The position numbers and the translations under genes were made by a program. The notes under the pieces are model-generated. The model searched no databases. It saw only the letters and a list, made by a program, of their open reading frames with translations, and had not been told where the DNA came from. Shown one piece after another: positions 9,867 to 18,341 of a stretch of DNA of 64,000 bases (position 1 is the first letter of the stretch; every line of letters begins with the position of its first letter). Source of the DNA: Phaeospirillum sp. (GTDB taxonomy: Bacteria; Pseudomonadota; Alphaproteobacteria; Rhodospirillales; Magnetospirillaceae). The stretch spans positions 62,001 to 126,000 of the forward strand of contig JAUSFB010000027.1 of the NCBI GenBank assembly GCA_030651575.1, in the 5' to 3' direction.

Positions 9867-11441
9867 ATGGCGGATGAAGACGACAAGAAAGCGGAACGGC
9901 TGCGGCGGGCTCGGGAACTGACGGCCTCGCGCGGGGCTGGCGCGCCCGCCCCGTCGGCTCCGCCGACCGCCGCCCCCGCCAGCCGGCCCGAGCCGGCCCG
10001 CGACGCGCAGACGCCGCCTCGGAAATCGCCGGGGCTGCTGGACATCATCGTCAGCCTGTTCAAGCCCAAGCCGGCCTCGCTGCCGGCTCCGGTCCAGACC
10101 GCCACCGGAATCGAGCCGCCGGCCTTCACCGTGCTGGTCGCGGCCCTGGCCGGCGATGCCGACGGAGCCGCCGCCACCTTTCTCAATCAGGCGCTGACCG
10201 CGCGGCCCACCCTCAAGGTCAAGGCCTTGGGCAAGGTCTTTCAGCTCGACAATCTGGAAGACCCCTCGCTGGTGTCGTCGGTGGTGACGAACACCCGTCA
10301 CGCCGTGGCCGAGGAAGACGCCGACCTGCTGGTCTGGGGCGAATTCGGCAAGGACGGCTACCGCCTGCGGCTGGCCACCGCCACCACCGATGACGAGCGC
10401 GCCGCCGCCTTTGGCCCGGCCACCCGCGTCGAGCTGCCCAAGACCTTCGCCGAGCCGGCCAATAACCTCCTTTACGCCGCCATCCTGTCGGCCATGGATC
10501 CGGTCTCCGAGGCGCAAAAAGTCGCCTTGAAGCGCCAGTTGCCCGCCGCCGCCACCGCCGCCGAAGCCCTGGCGGCCCGGCCGCCGGTTCAGATGTCCAT
10601 GCCGCAGCAACGCTCGGTCCAACTGGTTTTCGGCCATGTGGCCACCGCCGCCGCGCTGGTGATGCCGGCGGAAGAAACCGCCATCTGGTTCGATAAGGCG
10701 ATCAACGCCTATCGCCAGGCCCAGCGCCGGCTGGCCCGCACCGATGCCGGCTGGGAAGCCGGACTCATCCACAAGCACATCGCCGCCACCCTGGTGGCCA
10801 AGGCCGAACGCACCAAGGAGCTGTCGGCCCCCATCTGGGAAGAAGCCATCACGGAATGGCGCTTGGCGGTGGAAAGCCTGCCGCGCGCCCTGATGCCCCA
10901 GGAATGGGCCTCGTCCCAGGTCCGCCTGGGCGGGGCGCTGTACCGGCTTGACCTGCTGACCGGCCAGACCGAATTGCTGCGCGAGGCGCTTCAGGCGCTT
11001 CAGGCGACACTTCAGGTCTATTCCCGCACCGAAACGCCGCAGCGCTGGGCCGAGATCATGCACACCGTCGCCCAGGTGCTGGAGGTCTACGGCGACCAGA
11101 TCAAGAATACCGAAGTTTTGCAGCGCGCCGTCGACGCCTGTCACTCGGTGCTGGAAATCCGCACCCGCGAACGCGGCCCGCTGGCCTGGGCCGCCACCCA
11201 GAACACCCTGGGGGGAGCCCTGTTCCTGCTGGATCGCCACAGCGAGGGCGGCACCCATCTCGCCGAGGCGGAAACCGCCCTGGCCTCGGCGTTGGAAGTG
11301 TTCCAGGCCCACGGCGCCAAAGGCCCCGCCAAGGTCGCCGCCAAGAACCTGAACCATGTGCGCAAGCTGGCCGAGACCCGCAAGACCCGCCACGGGGTCG
11401 ATCCCCACTGGCTGGACGACCCCGGCGAAGGCCGGAGGTAG
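9867..11441 (+). CDS. TPR-like protein of unknown function
   Basis: This 524-residue protein has no assignable enzyme motif. Residues 1-60 are charged, then Ala/Pro-rich (probably disordered). About 75-190 form an alpha/beta domain (FTVLVAALAGDADGAAATFLNQAL, then EEDADLLVWGEFGKDGYRLRL) resembling a FlgO/CsgG-type or adenylate-sensor fold, though I cannot name it. Residues 270-510 are helical repeats with TPR character (AITEWRLAVESLP, LREALQALQATLQVYSRTETPQRWAEIMHTVAQVL, AWAATQNTLGGALFLL). There is no signal peptide or membrane segment, so it is presumably cytoplasmic. It stands alone, 43 bases after ligA, and ends convergently six bases from the pse-locus fusion gene. Confidence 0.7.
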   Translation: MADEDDKKAERLRRARELTASRGAGAPAPSAPPTAAPASRPEPARDAQTPPRKSPGLLDIIVSLFKPKPASLPAPVQTATGIEPPAFTVLVAALAGDADGAAATFLNQALTARPTLKVKALGKVFQLDNLEDPSLVSSVVTNTRHAVAEEDADLLVWGEFGKDGYRLRLATATTDDERAAAFGPATRVELPKTFAEPANNLLYAAILSAMDPVSEAQKVALKRQLPAAATAAEALAARPPVQMSMPQQRSVQLVFGHVATAAALVMPAEETAIWFDKAINAYRQAQRRLARTDAGWEAGLIHKHIAATLVAKAERTKELSAPIWEEAITEWRLAVESLPRALMPQEWASSQVRLGGALYRLDLLTGQTELLREALQALQATLQVYSRTETPQRWAEIMHTVAQVLEVYGDQIKNTEVLQRAVDACHSVLEIRTRERGPLAWAATQNTLGGALFLLDRHSEGGTHLAEAETALASALEVFQAHGAKGPAKVAAKNLNHVRKLAETRKTRHGVDPHWLDDPGEGRR

Positions 11442-11447
11442 CCCCCC

Positions 11448-13484
11448 TTACCTCACCTTGAACACCGGCATCACCGCCGGGCAGGGCAGGCGCTCTTCCA
11501 GTCTGCCGGTGGCCAGTTCCTCGGCGACCTTGGCCAGGGCGATGTCCCAGGCGGTCAGCACCCGGTTGATATCCTCGGCGTCATGGGCGTAGCAGACATT
11601 GTGGCTGGCGAGGAACAGCACGCCGGCCCGCAGCATCTCGCGCGCGAACAGGGTCTTGATCGCTTCCTTGCGGGCGGTGGGGTGATCCTGCACCGCCAGA
11701 ATCATCCACGGCGCGCGGCCCAGCAGGCCGAACACCTCGGACAGGCCGTGGCCGGCGGCCAGCTTGGCCACTTCGGTCGCCAGCAGGGCGCCGGTGCGCC
11801 ACAACGTCTCGATCACCGGCTCGCGCTTCATCTTGTCGATGGTGGCGATGGAGGCCGCCAGGGACAGCGCCTCGCCGCCGAACGTGCCGGAAATGAAGAC
11901 GTTTTCCATCTCATGCATGATGTCGGCGCGGCCCATCACCGCGGAAATCGGCATGCCGTTGCCCATGGACTTGCCGAACGAAGCCAGGTCCGGCGTCACC
12001 CCGAACAGCGACTGCGCCCCGCCCAGAGCATAACGGAAGCCGGTGATGACCTCGTCGAACACCAGCAGCGCCCCGTTGGCGTGGCACAGCGCCTTCAACT
12101 CGGCCAGATAGCCCGGCTCTGGGTCGGTGGCGTTCATGGGCTCCATGATCAGGGCCGCCATCTCGCCGGGATGGTCCTTGAACAGCTGACGGGCGGAATC
12201 CAGATTGTTGTAGGCGAAGGTGTGGGTCAACCCCTGCACCGCCGCTGGTACGCCTTTGTTGCGGGTGGTGGAGCCGATATACCAGTCCTGCCAGCCGTGA
12301 TAGCCGCACACCGCCACCCGGTCGCGGCCGGTGAAGGCGCGGGCGAGGCGGATGGCGGCGCTGGTGGCGTCGGTACCGTTCTTGCCGAACCGGACCATCT
12401 CGGCGCAGGGGATCAGTTCGACCAGCCGTTCGGCCAGTTCGGTCTCCAAGGTGGAGGCGAGGCTGAACGAAATGCCGCTGGTCAGCTGCGCCCGGATGGC
12501 GGCGTCCACATCGGGGTCCTGATAGCCCAACACCACCGGCAGCAGACCGCAGACCATGTCGACGTAACAGTTTCCGTCCACGTCCCAGACCTTGCCGCCC
12601 TGGCCGTGGGTCAGGAACATGGGCGAGTCGGCGGGATATTGCAGGCGGCTTTTGGAGAAGGTCTGGCTGCCCAGCGGAATCACCGCCTCGGCCCGCTTCA
12701 GCAGGACGGCGCTGGTCGCCGCGCCGTTCCAGGGCGGCAGGCCCTCCTTGCGCAGGGTTTTGACGAAGCCTTCGTTGCGGGTGATGCGGGCGTTGATGTC
12801 GCGCAGTTGGGGCCGCGCGTCGAGCGCCGCCAGCACATCCAGGTAGGACGGCCGCTCGGGGACATGCTCGACCACCGCTTCGAGGAAACGGAAATCGGAC
12901 TCCTCGTCCAGGGTCCAACGCTCGGTATCGAGGCCGGGCAGCGGGCAGACCAGACTGGCATGGGCAAAGCGGTGGCGGCGGTCGCGCAGGAAAACGGTAA
13001 CGTGCTCGCGCTCGGCCGGGCGGGTGGCCTCGGCAGCGGCGGCGTCCAGGGCGGCGCGGGTAAAGGCCTCGCAGTCGAGCCCGTCGGGCCAGGACGGCGG
13101 ACTGGCATTGCTGGCATAGGACGCCCCCGTCCGCTTCAGCAAGGCCAGCACTTCGCCGCAGACCTGGGGGTCGAGCAACGGACAATCGGCGGTCAGGCGC
13201 ATGATGATGTCGGCGTTCTCGGCCTTCGCCGCCTGGGCGAAACGCTCCAGCACGTCGTCCAGCGGGCCGCGGTGGCAGGCGACGCCGGCCCCTTTGGCCC
13301 AGGCGGCGACGGCATCGTCATCGGCTCCGATGCTGGTGGCCACCACCACCTTGTCGATGCCGGGAATGGCCTGGGCGGCGCGGACCACCCATTCCAGTAC
13401 CGGGCGGCCCTTCAGCGGCAGCAGAACCTTGCCGGGCAGGCGGGTCGAGGACAGGCGGGCCTGAATGACGGCGACAGCGGTCAT
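11448..13484 (-). CDS. SpsF-like cytidylyltransferase / class III aminotransferase fusion
   Basis: A two-domain protein of 678 residues. Residues 1 to about 235 are a nucleotidyltransferase of the SpsF/CMP-Kdo-synthetase-like family (AVIQARLSSTRLPGKVLLPLKGRPVLEW, then RLTADCPLLDP). Residues about 260-678 are a class III PLP enzyme resembling glutamate-1-semialdehyde aminomutase (FGKNGTDATSAAIRLARAFTGRD, DEVITGFR, and the PLP Lys in SFGKSMGNGMP). The ATG at 13484 overlaps the upstream oxidoreductase stop (ATGA); an in-frame extension upstream is only shadow sequence. It is the last gene of the leftward pse set. A role in making or activating a modified amino sugar is inferred from context. It may stand in for the missing PseF, or build a second sugar. 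Confidence 0.85.
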   Translation of the reverse strand: MTAVAVIQARLSSTRLPGKVLLPLKGRPVLEWVVRAAQAIPGIDKVVVATSIGADDDAVAAWAKGAGVACHRGPLDDVLERFAQAAKAENADIIMRLTADCPLLDPQVCGEVLALLKRTGASYASNASPPSWPDGLDCEAFTRAALDAAAAEATRPAEREHVTVFLRDRRHRFAHASLVCPLPGLDTERWTLDEESDFRFLEAVVEHVPERPSYLDVLAALDARPQLRDINARITRNEGFVKTLRKEGLPPWNGAATSAVLLKRAEAVIPLGSQTFSKSRLQYPADSPMFLTHGQGGKVWDVDGNCYVDMVCGLLPVVLGYQDPDVDAAIRAQLTSGISFSLASTLETELAERLVELIPCAEMVRFGKNGTDATSAAIRLARAFTGRDRVAVCGYHGWQDWYIGSTTRNKGVPAAVQGLTHTFAYNNLDSARQLFKDHPGEMAALIMEPMNATDPEPGYLAELKALCHANGALLVFDEVITGFRYALGGAQSLFGVTPDLASFGKSMGNGMPISAVMGRADIMHEMENVFISGTFGGEALSLAASIATIDKMKREPVIETLWRTGALLATEVAKLAAGHGLSEVFGLLGRAPWMILAVQDHPTARKEAIKTLFAREMLRAGVLFLASHNVCYAHDAEDINRVLTAWDIALAKVAEELATGRLEERLPCPAVMPVFKVR

Positions 13485-14434
13485 GACGGTAATCCAGCGA
13501 GAGAACGGGTGAGCAGGATGCCTTCCAGCACCGCCAGCGCCTCGCGCCCGCCGCAAACGGCGGGAGCACCGCGCAAGGCGGCCAGGAAGGCCGACATTTC
13601 GGTGACGTAATCGTCGGCATAGCCGCCGGGAAGACTTTGGTCGATCACCGCCTCGCCATCCTGGCCCAGGCAGCGGAAGTGGCGACGGTCGAGGTCCACA
13701 TGAATCAGCCCTTCGGTCCCGGCCAGGGTAAAGCCGCGCAGACGGGGCCGGGTGACATAATCCACATGCACGGTGGAGGTGACACCGCCGGGATGCTCCA
13801 GGATGGCGTCGGCCACATCCTCGGAATCGAGGCCCAGCGTGCCGGAGCGGCGCGCCACGCAGGCGGCGGGGCGAAAGCCGCCCAACAGATGGGCGGCCAG
13901 ATCGAATTCATGGATATAGTCGAAGATCGCCCCGCCGGTGCGCGGATCGTTGGCGTAACCCTGCCGCCAATCCTGGCCGGGCCGCCAGTCGGGCAAGTAG
14001 AGGGCGGCGAGAAAGCGGCCCCACAGCATTTGCCCCAACCGACCCTCGGCGATGGCGTGGCGGGCCAGCAGGACGCAGGGGTGAACCCGCAGATTAAGGG
14101 CGGCGGCGATCACCAGACCGGCGCGGTCGGCCTGATCCAGCAATTCGGGCAGCCGGCCGACCCGATGGCCGATGGGCTTTTCCACCAGAGCGTGACGGCC
14201 GGCGGCGATGGCGGCGGCCAGATCATCCTCGTGACGGTCGGACGGGCTGGCGATCACCACCGCCTGGGCGGCCGCCAGGGCGGCGTCACGACTGTCGGTG
14301 ATGGCGGCGCCCTCGGCCTCGGCCAGGGCGCGGCGCTCCGGCGACGGATCGAAGCCGATCACCGCCTCCCCCAGGGCGAGGGCGTTACGGGCATGGCGCA
14401 GACCGATACTGCCAAGACCGAGAACCGCGATCAT
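13481..14434 (-). CDS. Gfo/Idh/MocA-family sugar oxidoreductase
   Basis: An NAD(P)-dependent oxidoreductase of 317 residues. The N-terminus MIAVLGLGSIGLRH is the Rossmann GxGxxG fingerprint. EKPIGHRV contains the family EKP motif, and the GGAIFDYIHEFDLAAHLLG segment supplies the catalytic His region of the C-terminal alpha/beta domain. The start ATG (14434) overlaps the pseC stop by ATGA, and its own stop overlaps the next gene the same way, so the three are translationally coupled. Its substrate is unknown; in flagellin or capsule sugar clusters such enzymes oxidise or reduce a nucleotide sugar or polyol. Confidence 0.85.
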   Translation of the reverse strand: MIAVLGLGSIGLRHARNALALGEAVIGFDPSPERRALAEAEGAAITDSRDAALAAAQAVVIASPSDRHEDDLAAAIAAGRHALVEKPIGHRVGRLPELLDQADRAGLVIAAALNLRVHPCVLLARHAIAEGRLGQMLWGRFLAALYLPDWRPGQDWRQGYANDPRTGGAIFDYIHEFDLAAHLLGGFRPAACVARRSGTLGLDSEDVADAILEHPGGVTSTVHVDYVTRPRLRGFTLAGTEGLIHVDLDRRHFRCLGQDGEAVIDQSLPGGYADDYVTEMSAFLAALRGAPAVCGGREALAVLEGILLTRSLAGLPS

Positions 14435-15630
14435 CCCAGGATCTCCCCGACCGCCTCGACGACGCGCCCGACCTCGTCCCCGGTCATGCCGACGAACAGC
14501 GGCAGGGTCAGGCAGCGGTCGTAATAGGCATCCGCGCCGGGCAGGTTCACATCCGGGTAGCGTTGGCGGTAATAGGGCTGGCGATGAACCGGCAGGTAGT
14601 GAACCTGGGTGAAGATTTCCCGCTGGGCCAGCGCCCGCATCAACTGGGCGCGGCTGACGTCTCCGGCGGCAAAGTCGATCAGCGCCACCTGGATATGCCA
14701 GGCCGGCTGGCAATGCCCGACCCGGTGAACCGGCGTCACCCGTGGAGCCAACGGGGCCAGGGCCGCGTCATAGGCGGCGACCAGCTCGGCCCGGCGGGCG
14801 ACGAAACGGTCCAGCTTGCCCAGCTGGCTGGCGCCCAGGGCGCAGGAAATATCGCTGGCCCGGTAGTTGAAACCGGGCGCGGCCATCTCGTAATACCAGG
14901 GATTGGGACAGCCATCGGAATCAAAGGCCTCCCCCGCCTGGATGAAGCGGGTGGGATCGCGCTCCATGCCATGGCTGCGCAGGGACCGCAGCCGGGCGGC
15001 AAGCCGGGCGTCACGGGTGGTGATCGCGCCGCCCTCGCCCATGGCCACCGTCTTGACCGGATGAAACGAAAAAACCGCCATATCCGACGCGCCGCAGGCC
15101 CCGGTGGGCTGCCAGCCGCCGGACAGCTCCTGCCAGCTGCCCAGGGCATGGCAGGAATCCTCGACGATGGCGAGGCCATGCTGTCGGGCGGTCTCGGCCA
15201 GCGCCGCCATATGGACGCACTGGCCGTTGAGGTGAACCGGAAACACCGCCCTGGGGCGCAAGCCGCCACAGCGGGTCAGAGCCTCTTCCAGGTGTTGCGG
15301 TCCCATCAGGCCGGTCGCCGGGTCCACATCGGCGAACACCACCTCGGCCCCCACATAGCGGGCGGCGTTGGCGGTGGCGAGGAAGGTGAGGCTGGGCACC
15401 ACCACGGCGTCGCCGGGGCCAAGGTCCAGCGCCAAGGCCGCCAGATGCAACGCGGCGGTGCCCGACGAACACACCACCGCCTGGGGGGCGGCGGCGACCC
15501 GGCCCAACGCCGCCTCGAAGGCGGTGACGGCCGGGCCGGTGGTCAGAGTGTCGGACTTCAGCGCCGCCACCACGGCGGCGATATCGTCATCATCGATGAC
15601 CTGACGTCCATAGGGCAGCGGACGAGTCAT
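14431..15630 (-). CDS. pseC: UDP-4-amino-4,6-dideoxy-N-acetyl-beta-L-altrosamine transaminase PseC
   Basis: A DegT/DnrJ/EryC1-family PLP aminotransferase of 399 residues and the second step of pseudaminic acid synthesis: it aminates the 4-keto sugar made by PseB. The PLP Lys lies in SFHPVKTVAMGEGGA, the form characteristic of PseC. Other family marks are SSGTAALHLA, FPVHLNGQ, the EDSCHALGS aspartate segment and GFNYRASDISCALG. It follows pseB by 21 bases and overlaps the oxidoreductase gene. The specific PseC call rests on the Lys motif together with the flanking pseB. Confidence 0.92.
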   Translation of the reverse strand: MTRPLPYGRQVIDDDDIAAVVAALKSDTLTTGPAVTAFEAALGRVAAAPQAVVCSSGTAALHLAALALDLGPGDAVVVPSLTFLATANAARYVGAEVVFADVDPATGLMGPQHLEEALTRCGGLRPRAVFPVHLNGQCVHMAALAETARQHGLAIVEDSCHALGSWQELSGGWQPTGACGASDMAVFSFHPVKTVAMGEGGAITTRDARLAARLRSLRSHGMERDPTRFIQAGEAFDSDGCPNPWYYEMAAPGFNYRASDISCALGASQLGKLDRFVARRAELVAAYDAALAPLAPRVTPVHRVGHCQPAWHIQVALIDFAAGDVSRAQLMRALAQREIFTQVHYLPVHRQPYYRQRYPDVNLPGADAYYDRCLTLPLFVGMTGDEVGRVVEAVGEILG

Positions 15631-15651
15631 ACCGGAGACCCTTTACCTCAA

Positions 15652-16689
15652 TCAAAGATCCAGATTGATCCGGCTGATCATGCCCAGCAATTCGGGCTCG
15701 GACAGCCACCACGTATTGGTGTTGCTGGCGTAGCGGAAATCTTCCGGTACCGGCTCGCCCTCCATGACGTCGTCCTTGGACCAGTAGGACAGCATGGGAT
15801 AGATCACATAACGGTCGGCCAGCTCGCGGGTGGTGCGGGCCTCCTCCTCGTTGACCATGACCTCGTGCAGCTTCTCGCCGGGACGGATGCCGACGATCTT
15901 TTGCGGCATATGCGGCGCCATGGTCGTGGCCAGATCGGTCATCTTCATGCTGGGAATCTTGGGGATGAAGATCTCGCCGCCCTTCATCATGCACATGGAG
16001 GACAGCACGAAATCGACGCCCTGCTGCAAGGTGATCCAGAACCGGGTCATGCGGTCGTCGGTAATGGGCAGGAACTCGGCCTTCTGGGCGATCAGGTCGT
16101 GGAAGAACGGAACCACCGACCCGCGCGAGCCGACCACGTTGCCGTAGCGCACCGCGCCGAACCGGGTCTGCGACTTGCCGGACAGATTATTGGCGGCGCA
16201 AAATACCTTCTCGGCGGCCAGCTTGGAGGCGCCATAGAGGTTGACCGGACTGACCGCCTTGTCGGTGGACAGGGCCATGACGGTCTCGACCCCGTTATCC
16301 AGGGCGGCGCGAACCACGTTCTCGGCCCCCCACACATTGGTGCGCAGGCATTCGGTCGGGTTGTACTCCGCCAGTGGGACGTGCTTCTGGGCGGCGGCGT
16401 GAATGATGATATCGACGCCGCGAAAGGCCATCTGCAACCGCTCCAGATCGCGGACATCGCCCAGGAAATAGCGGATGGCGGGATATTTGGAATCGGGGAA
16501 TTCCCGCATCATGTCGAAATGCTTCTGCTCGTCGCGCGACAGCACGATCAGGCGCCGGACGCAATCCAGCCCCAGGACGGTGCGGACGAATTGCTTGCCG
16601 AACGATCCGGTCCCGCCGGTAACCAGGATGGATTTTCCGGCCAGTCTCTCGCGGATGTCGTCGCGCCGAAAGGAGTTCAATAGCGTCAC
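15652..16689 (-). CDS. pseB: UDP-N-acetylglucosamine 4,6-dehydratase (inverting) PseB
   Basis: The first step of pseudaminic acid synthesis: C5-inverting dehydration of UDP-GlcNAc. The extended-SDR Rossmann motif is TGGTGSFGKQF. The catalytic set lies in STDKAVSPVNLYGASKLAAEK (Asp-Lys and Tyr-x3-Lys), as in the FlaA1/PseB enzymes. The C-terminal IFIPKIPSMKMTDLA and GIRPGEKLHEVMVNEEEARTT segments are diagnostic. It has 345 residues, normal for the family. It is transcribed leftward between the pseG/H fusion and pseC. Confidence 0.96.
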   Translation of the reverse strand: MTLLNSFRRDDIRERLAGKSILVTGGTGSFGKQFVRTVLGLDCVRRLIVLSRDEQKHFDMMREFPDSKYPAIRYFLGDVRDLERLQMAFRGVDIIIHAAAQKHVPLAEYNPTECLRTNVWGAENVVRAALDNGVETVMALSTDKAVSPVNLYGASKLAAEKVFCAANNLSGKSQTRFGAVRYGNVVGSRGSVVPFFHDLIAQKAEFLPITDDRMTRFWITLQQGVDFVLSSMCMMKGGEIFIPKIPSMKMTDLATTMAPHMPQKIVGIRPGEKLHEVMVNEEEARTTRELADRYVIYPMLSYWSKDDVMEGEPVPEDFRYASNTNTWWLSEPELLGMISRINLDL

Positions 16690-16741
16690 GATGGGGGTTC
16701 CTTCGAAGAGAGGCGATTGGCGTCAGCGTGCCGGGAAATGG

Positions 16742-18238
16742 TTAAGATATCGCTTCCGCCGACACCGGCGGGCCAGCGGAGCGGCGGTAATAGAGCACAC
16801 CATCGTCGGCGTCGCTCCGATCAAAGCCGCAAGCCTCGAAAATCCGCTGACTGGGACGGTTCTCGGCGCGGATCTCGGCGTAAAGGACTCCCGGCCCGCG
16901 CTCGCGCTCCAGCCGCAAGATGGCGGCGGACAGCAAAGCGCCGCCCAAACCGCCGCCCCGCGCGACGGGGGCCACCGAAATCGAGACCCGCCACTCGCCC
17001 GCGCAACAACTGTTGAACCGCACCGTGCCAAGCTTGACCCCTCCCCGCTCGGCGATCAGCAGCACGCACTCCGGATCGCCCAGCACCCGCTCCATCCAGG
17101 CGAAATGGTGGTCGCGGTCCACCTCGGCGGTGTCGAGCGAATTGGCCCGCGTGACCGGATCGTTGCGCCACCTCAGCAGATCCTCGCCATCCCCGGCCAC
17201 AGCCGGACGCAGCGTCAGGCCCATGAGACCGGCCAGCCGCCCGGCCCCGCCGCCGTCGCACAGCGCCATACCCCGCTCCGCCATCCCACGGCGCGCTTCG
17301 GCATCGCCGGCCAGGGCGGCAAGCTGTCGGGCGATGGAATCGGTGTCCAACTCCACCACCCGCGCCGCGCCGGCCTGTTCCAGCCCCGCCGCGACCATGC
17401 GCTGATTGTCGGCGATCACCAGCAACAGGGTCGGCAGCCCAAGGCAACAACGCTCCAGCGCCGAGGTGCCGGCCGCCCCCACCGCCAGATCGCAGGCGGC
17501 CATCAGGTCTGCCATATGGGCGAGGTCCACCACCACCTCGGCCGGCGGCCGCAACCGGCCGGCCTGGGCACGCACCTGCTCCAGGAAGGGGGCCGCGCCG
17601 CCCATCGCCACGGTGGCTGCAAGCCCCAGATCGGCCCGGTCCAAGGCGTCCAGCACGGTGGCGGTGGCGTTGACCGGATCGGTGCCGCCCAGCGATATCA
17701 AGAGCCTCGGAACGTCCCCCGAGCGCCGGGCCGGTCCCCTGGCTTTCGCCGCATGGGCGGCGGCGAAGTCGGGACGCAGCAGGGCGTGCCTCGCCCCGGC
17801 CAGGACCAGGGCCGAGGCCGGAATCAAACCGGCATAGTCCCGCCTTTGCCGCCCTACCGTCTGGTCCAGCAAGATGTCGCAGTCGTGACGGCGATCGACC
17901 AGGTCGTCGATCACCAGAATCCGGTCGGCCCAGGGCCGCAAGCCCCGCTCATAGGCCGCGTCCAGGCGGTAATGATCGATCACCGCCCAATCCGTCGGAG
18001 GCAGGGCGCGAAGGGCGGCGGGGTCGCCCCCGGCCCCCTCGGGCAGCACCGTCACCTCGACAGGAGCGGCGCGCAGGGCGGCGACGGTGTCGAGCGTCTC
18101 CTTCGTACAGGCGAAGCGGCAACGGCAGCCGTGCTCGGCGAGGGCCGCCGCCAGGGTCAGGCAGCGCATGACATGACCGATCCCCAGGCCGGGGGAGGCA
18201 TCGGCGCGAAACAATACGGAAAGGGCGGCGTTCCACAT
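16742..18238 (-). CDS. pseG: PseG-PseH fusion: sugar-nucleotide hydrolase plus N-acetyltransferase
   Basis: This 498-residue protein joins two pseudaminate enzymes. Residues 1 to about 335 are PseG, which removes UDP from UDP-2,4-diacetamido-trideoxy-altropyranose: FRADASPGLGIGHVMRCL holds the catalytic His (His22), and the GT-B-like C-lobe shows LLISLGGTDPVNAT and AVGAAGTSALERCCLGLPTL. Residues about 340-490 are a GNAT domain like PseH (LRPAVAGDGEDLLRWRND, then SISVAPVARGGGLGGALLSAAI and the acetyl-CoA loop), which would acetylate the 4-amino group. It is the first gene of the leftward set, with the divergent pseI about 100 bases away. Both domains appear complete. Confidence 0.93.
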   Translation of the reverse strand: MWNAALSVLFRADASPGLGIGHVMRCLTLAAALAEHGCRCRFACTKETLDTVAALRAAPVEVTVLPEGAGGDPAALRALPPTDWAVIDHYRLDAAYERGLRPWADRILVIDDLVDRRHDCDILLDQTVGRQRRDYAGLIPASALVLAGARHALLRPDFAAAHAAKARGPARRSGDVPRLLISLGGTDPVNATATVLDALDRADLGLAATVAMGGAAPFLEQVRAQAGRLRPPAEVVVDLAHMADLMAACDLAVGAAGTSALERCCLGLPTLLLVIADNQRMVAAGLEQAGAARVVELDTDSIARQLAALAGDAEARRGMAERGMALCDGGGAGRLAGLMGLTLRPAVAGDGEDLLRWRNDPVTRANSLDTAEVDRDHHFAWMERVLGDPECVLLIAERGGVKLGTVRFNSCCAGEWRVSISVAPVARGGGLGGALLSAAILRLERERGPGVLYAEIRAENRPSQRIFEACGFDRSDADDGVLYYRRSAGPPVSAEAIS

Positions 18239-18341
18239 GCCCCGATCATCACCGCAAATCCCGGCATGATCAATATCGGGATGGCCAATGGCAGGATGGA
18301 TAATGTTGTCGCCTTCCGGGTGGCGGGATTACACTGTCGCC

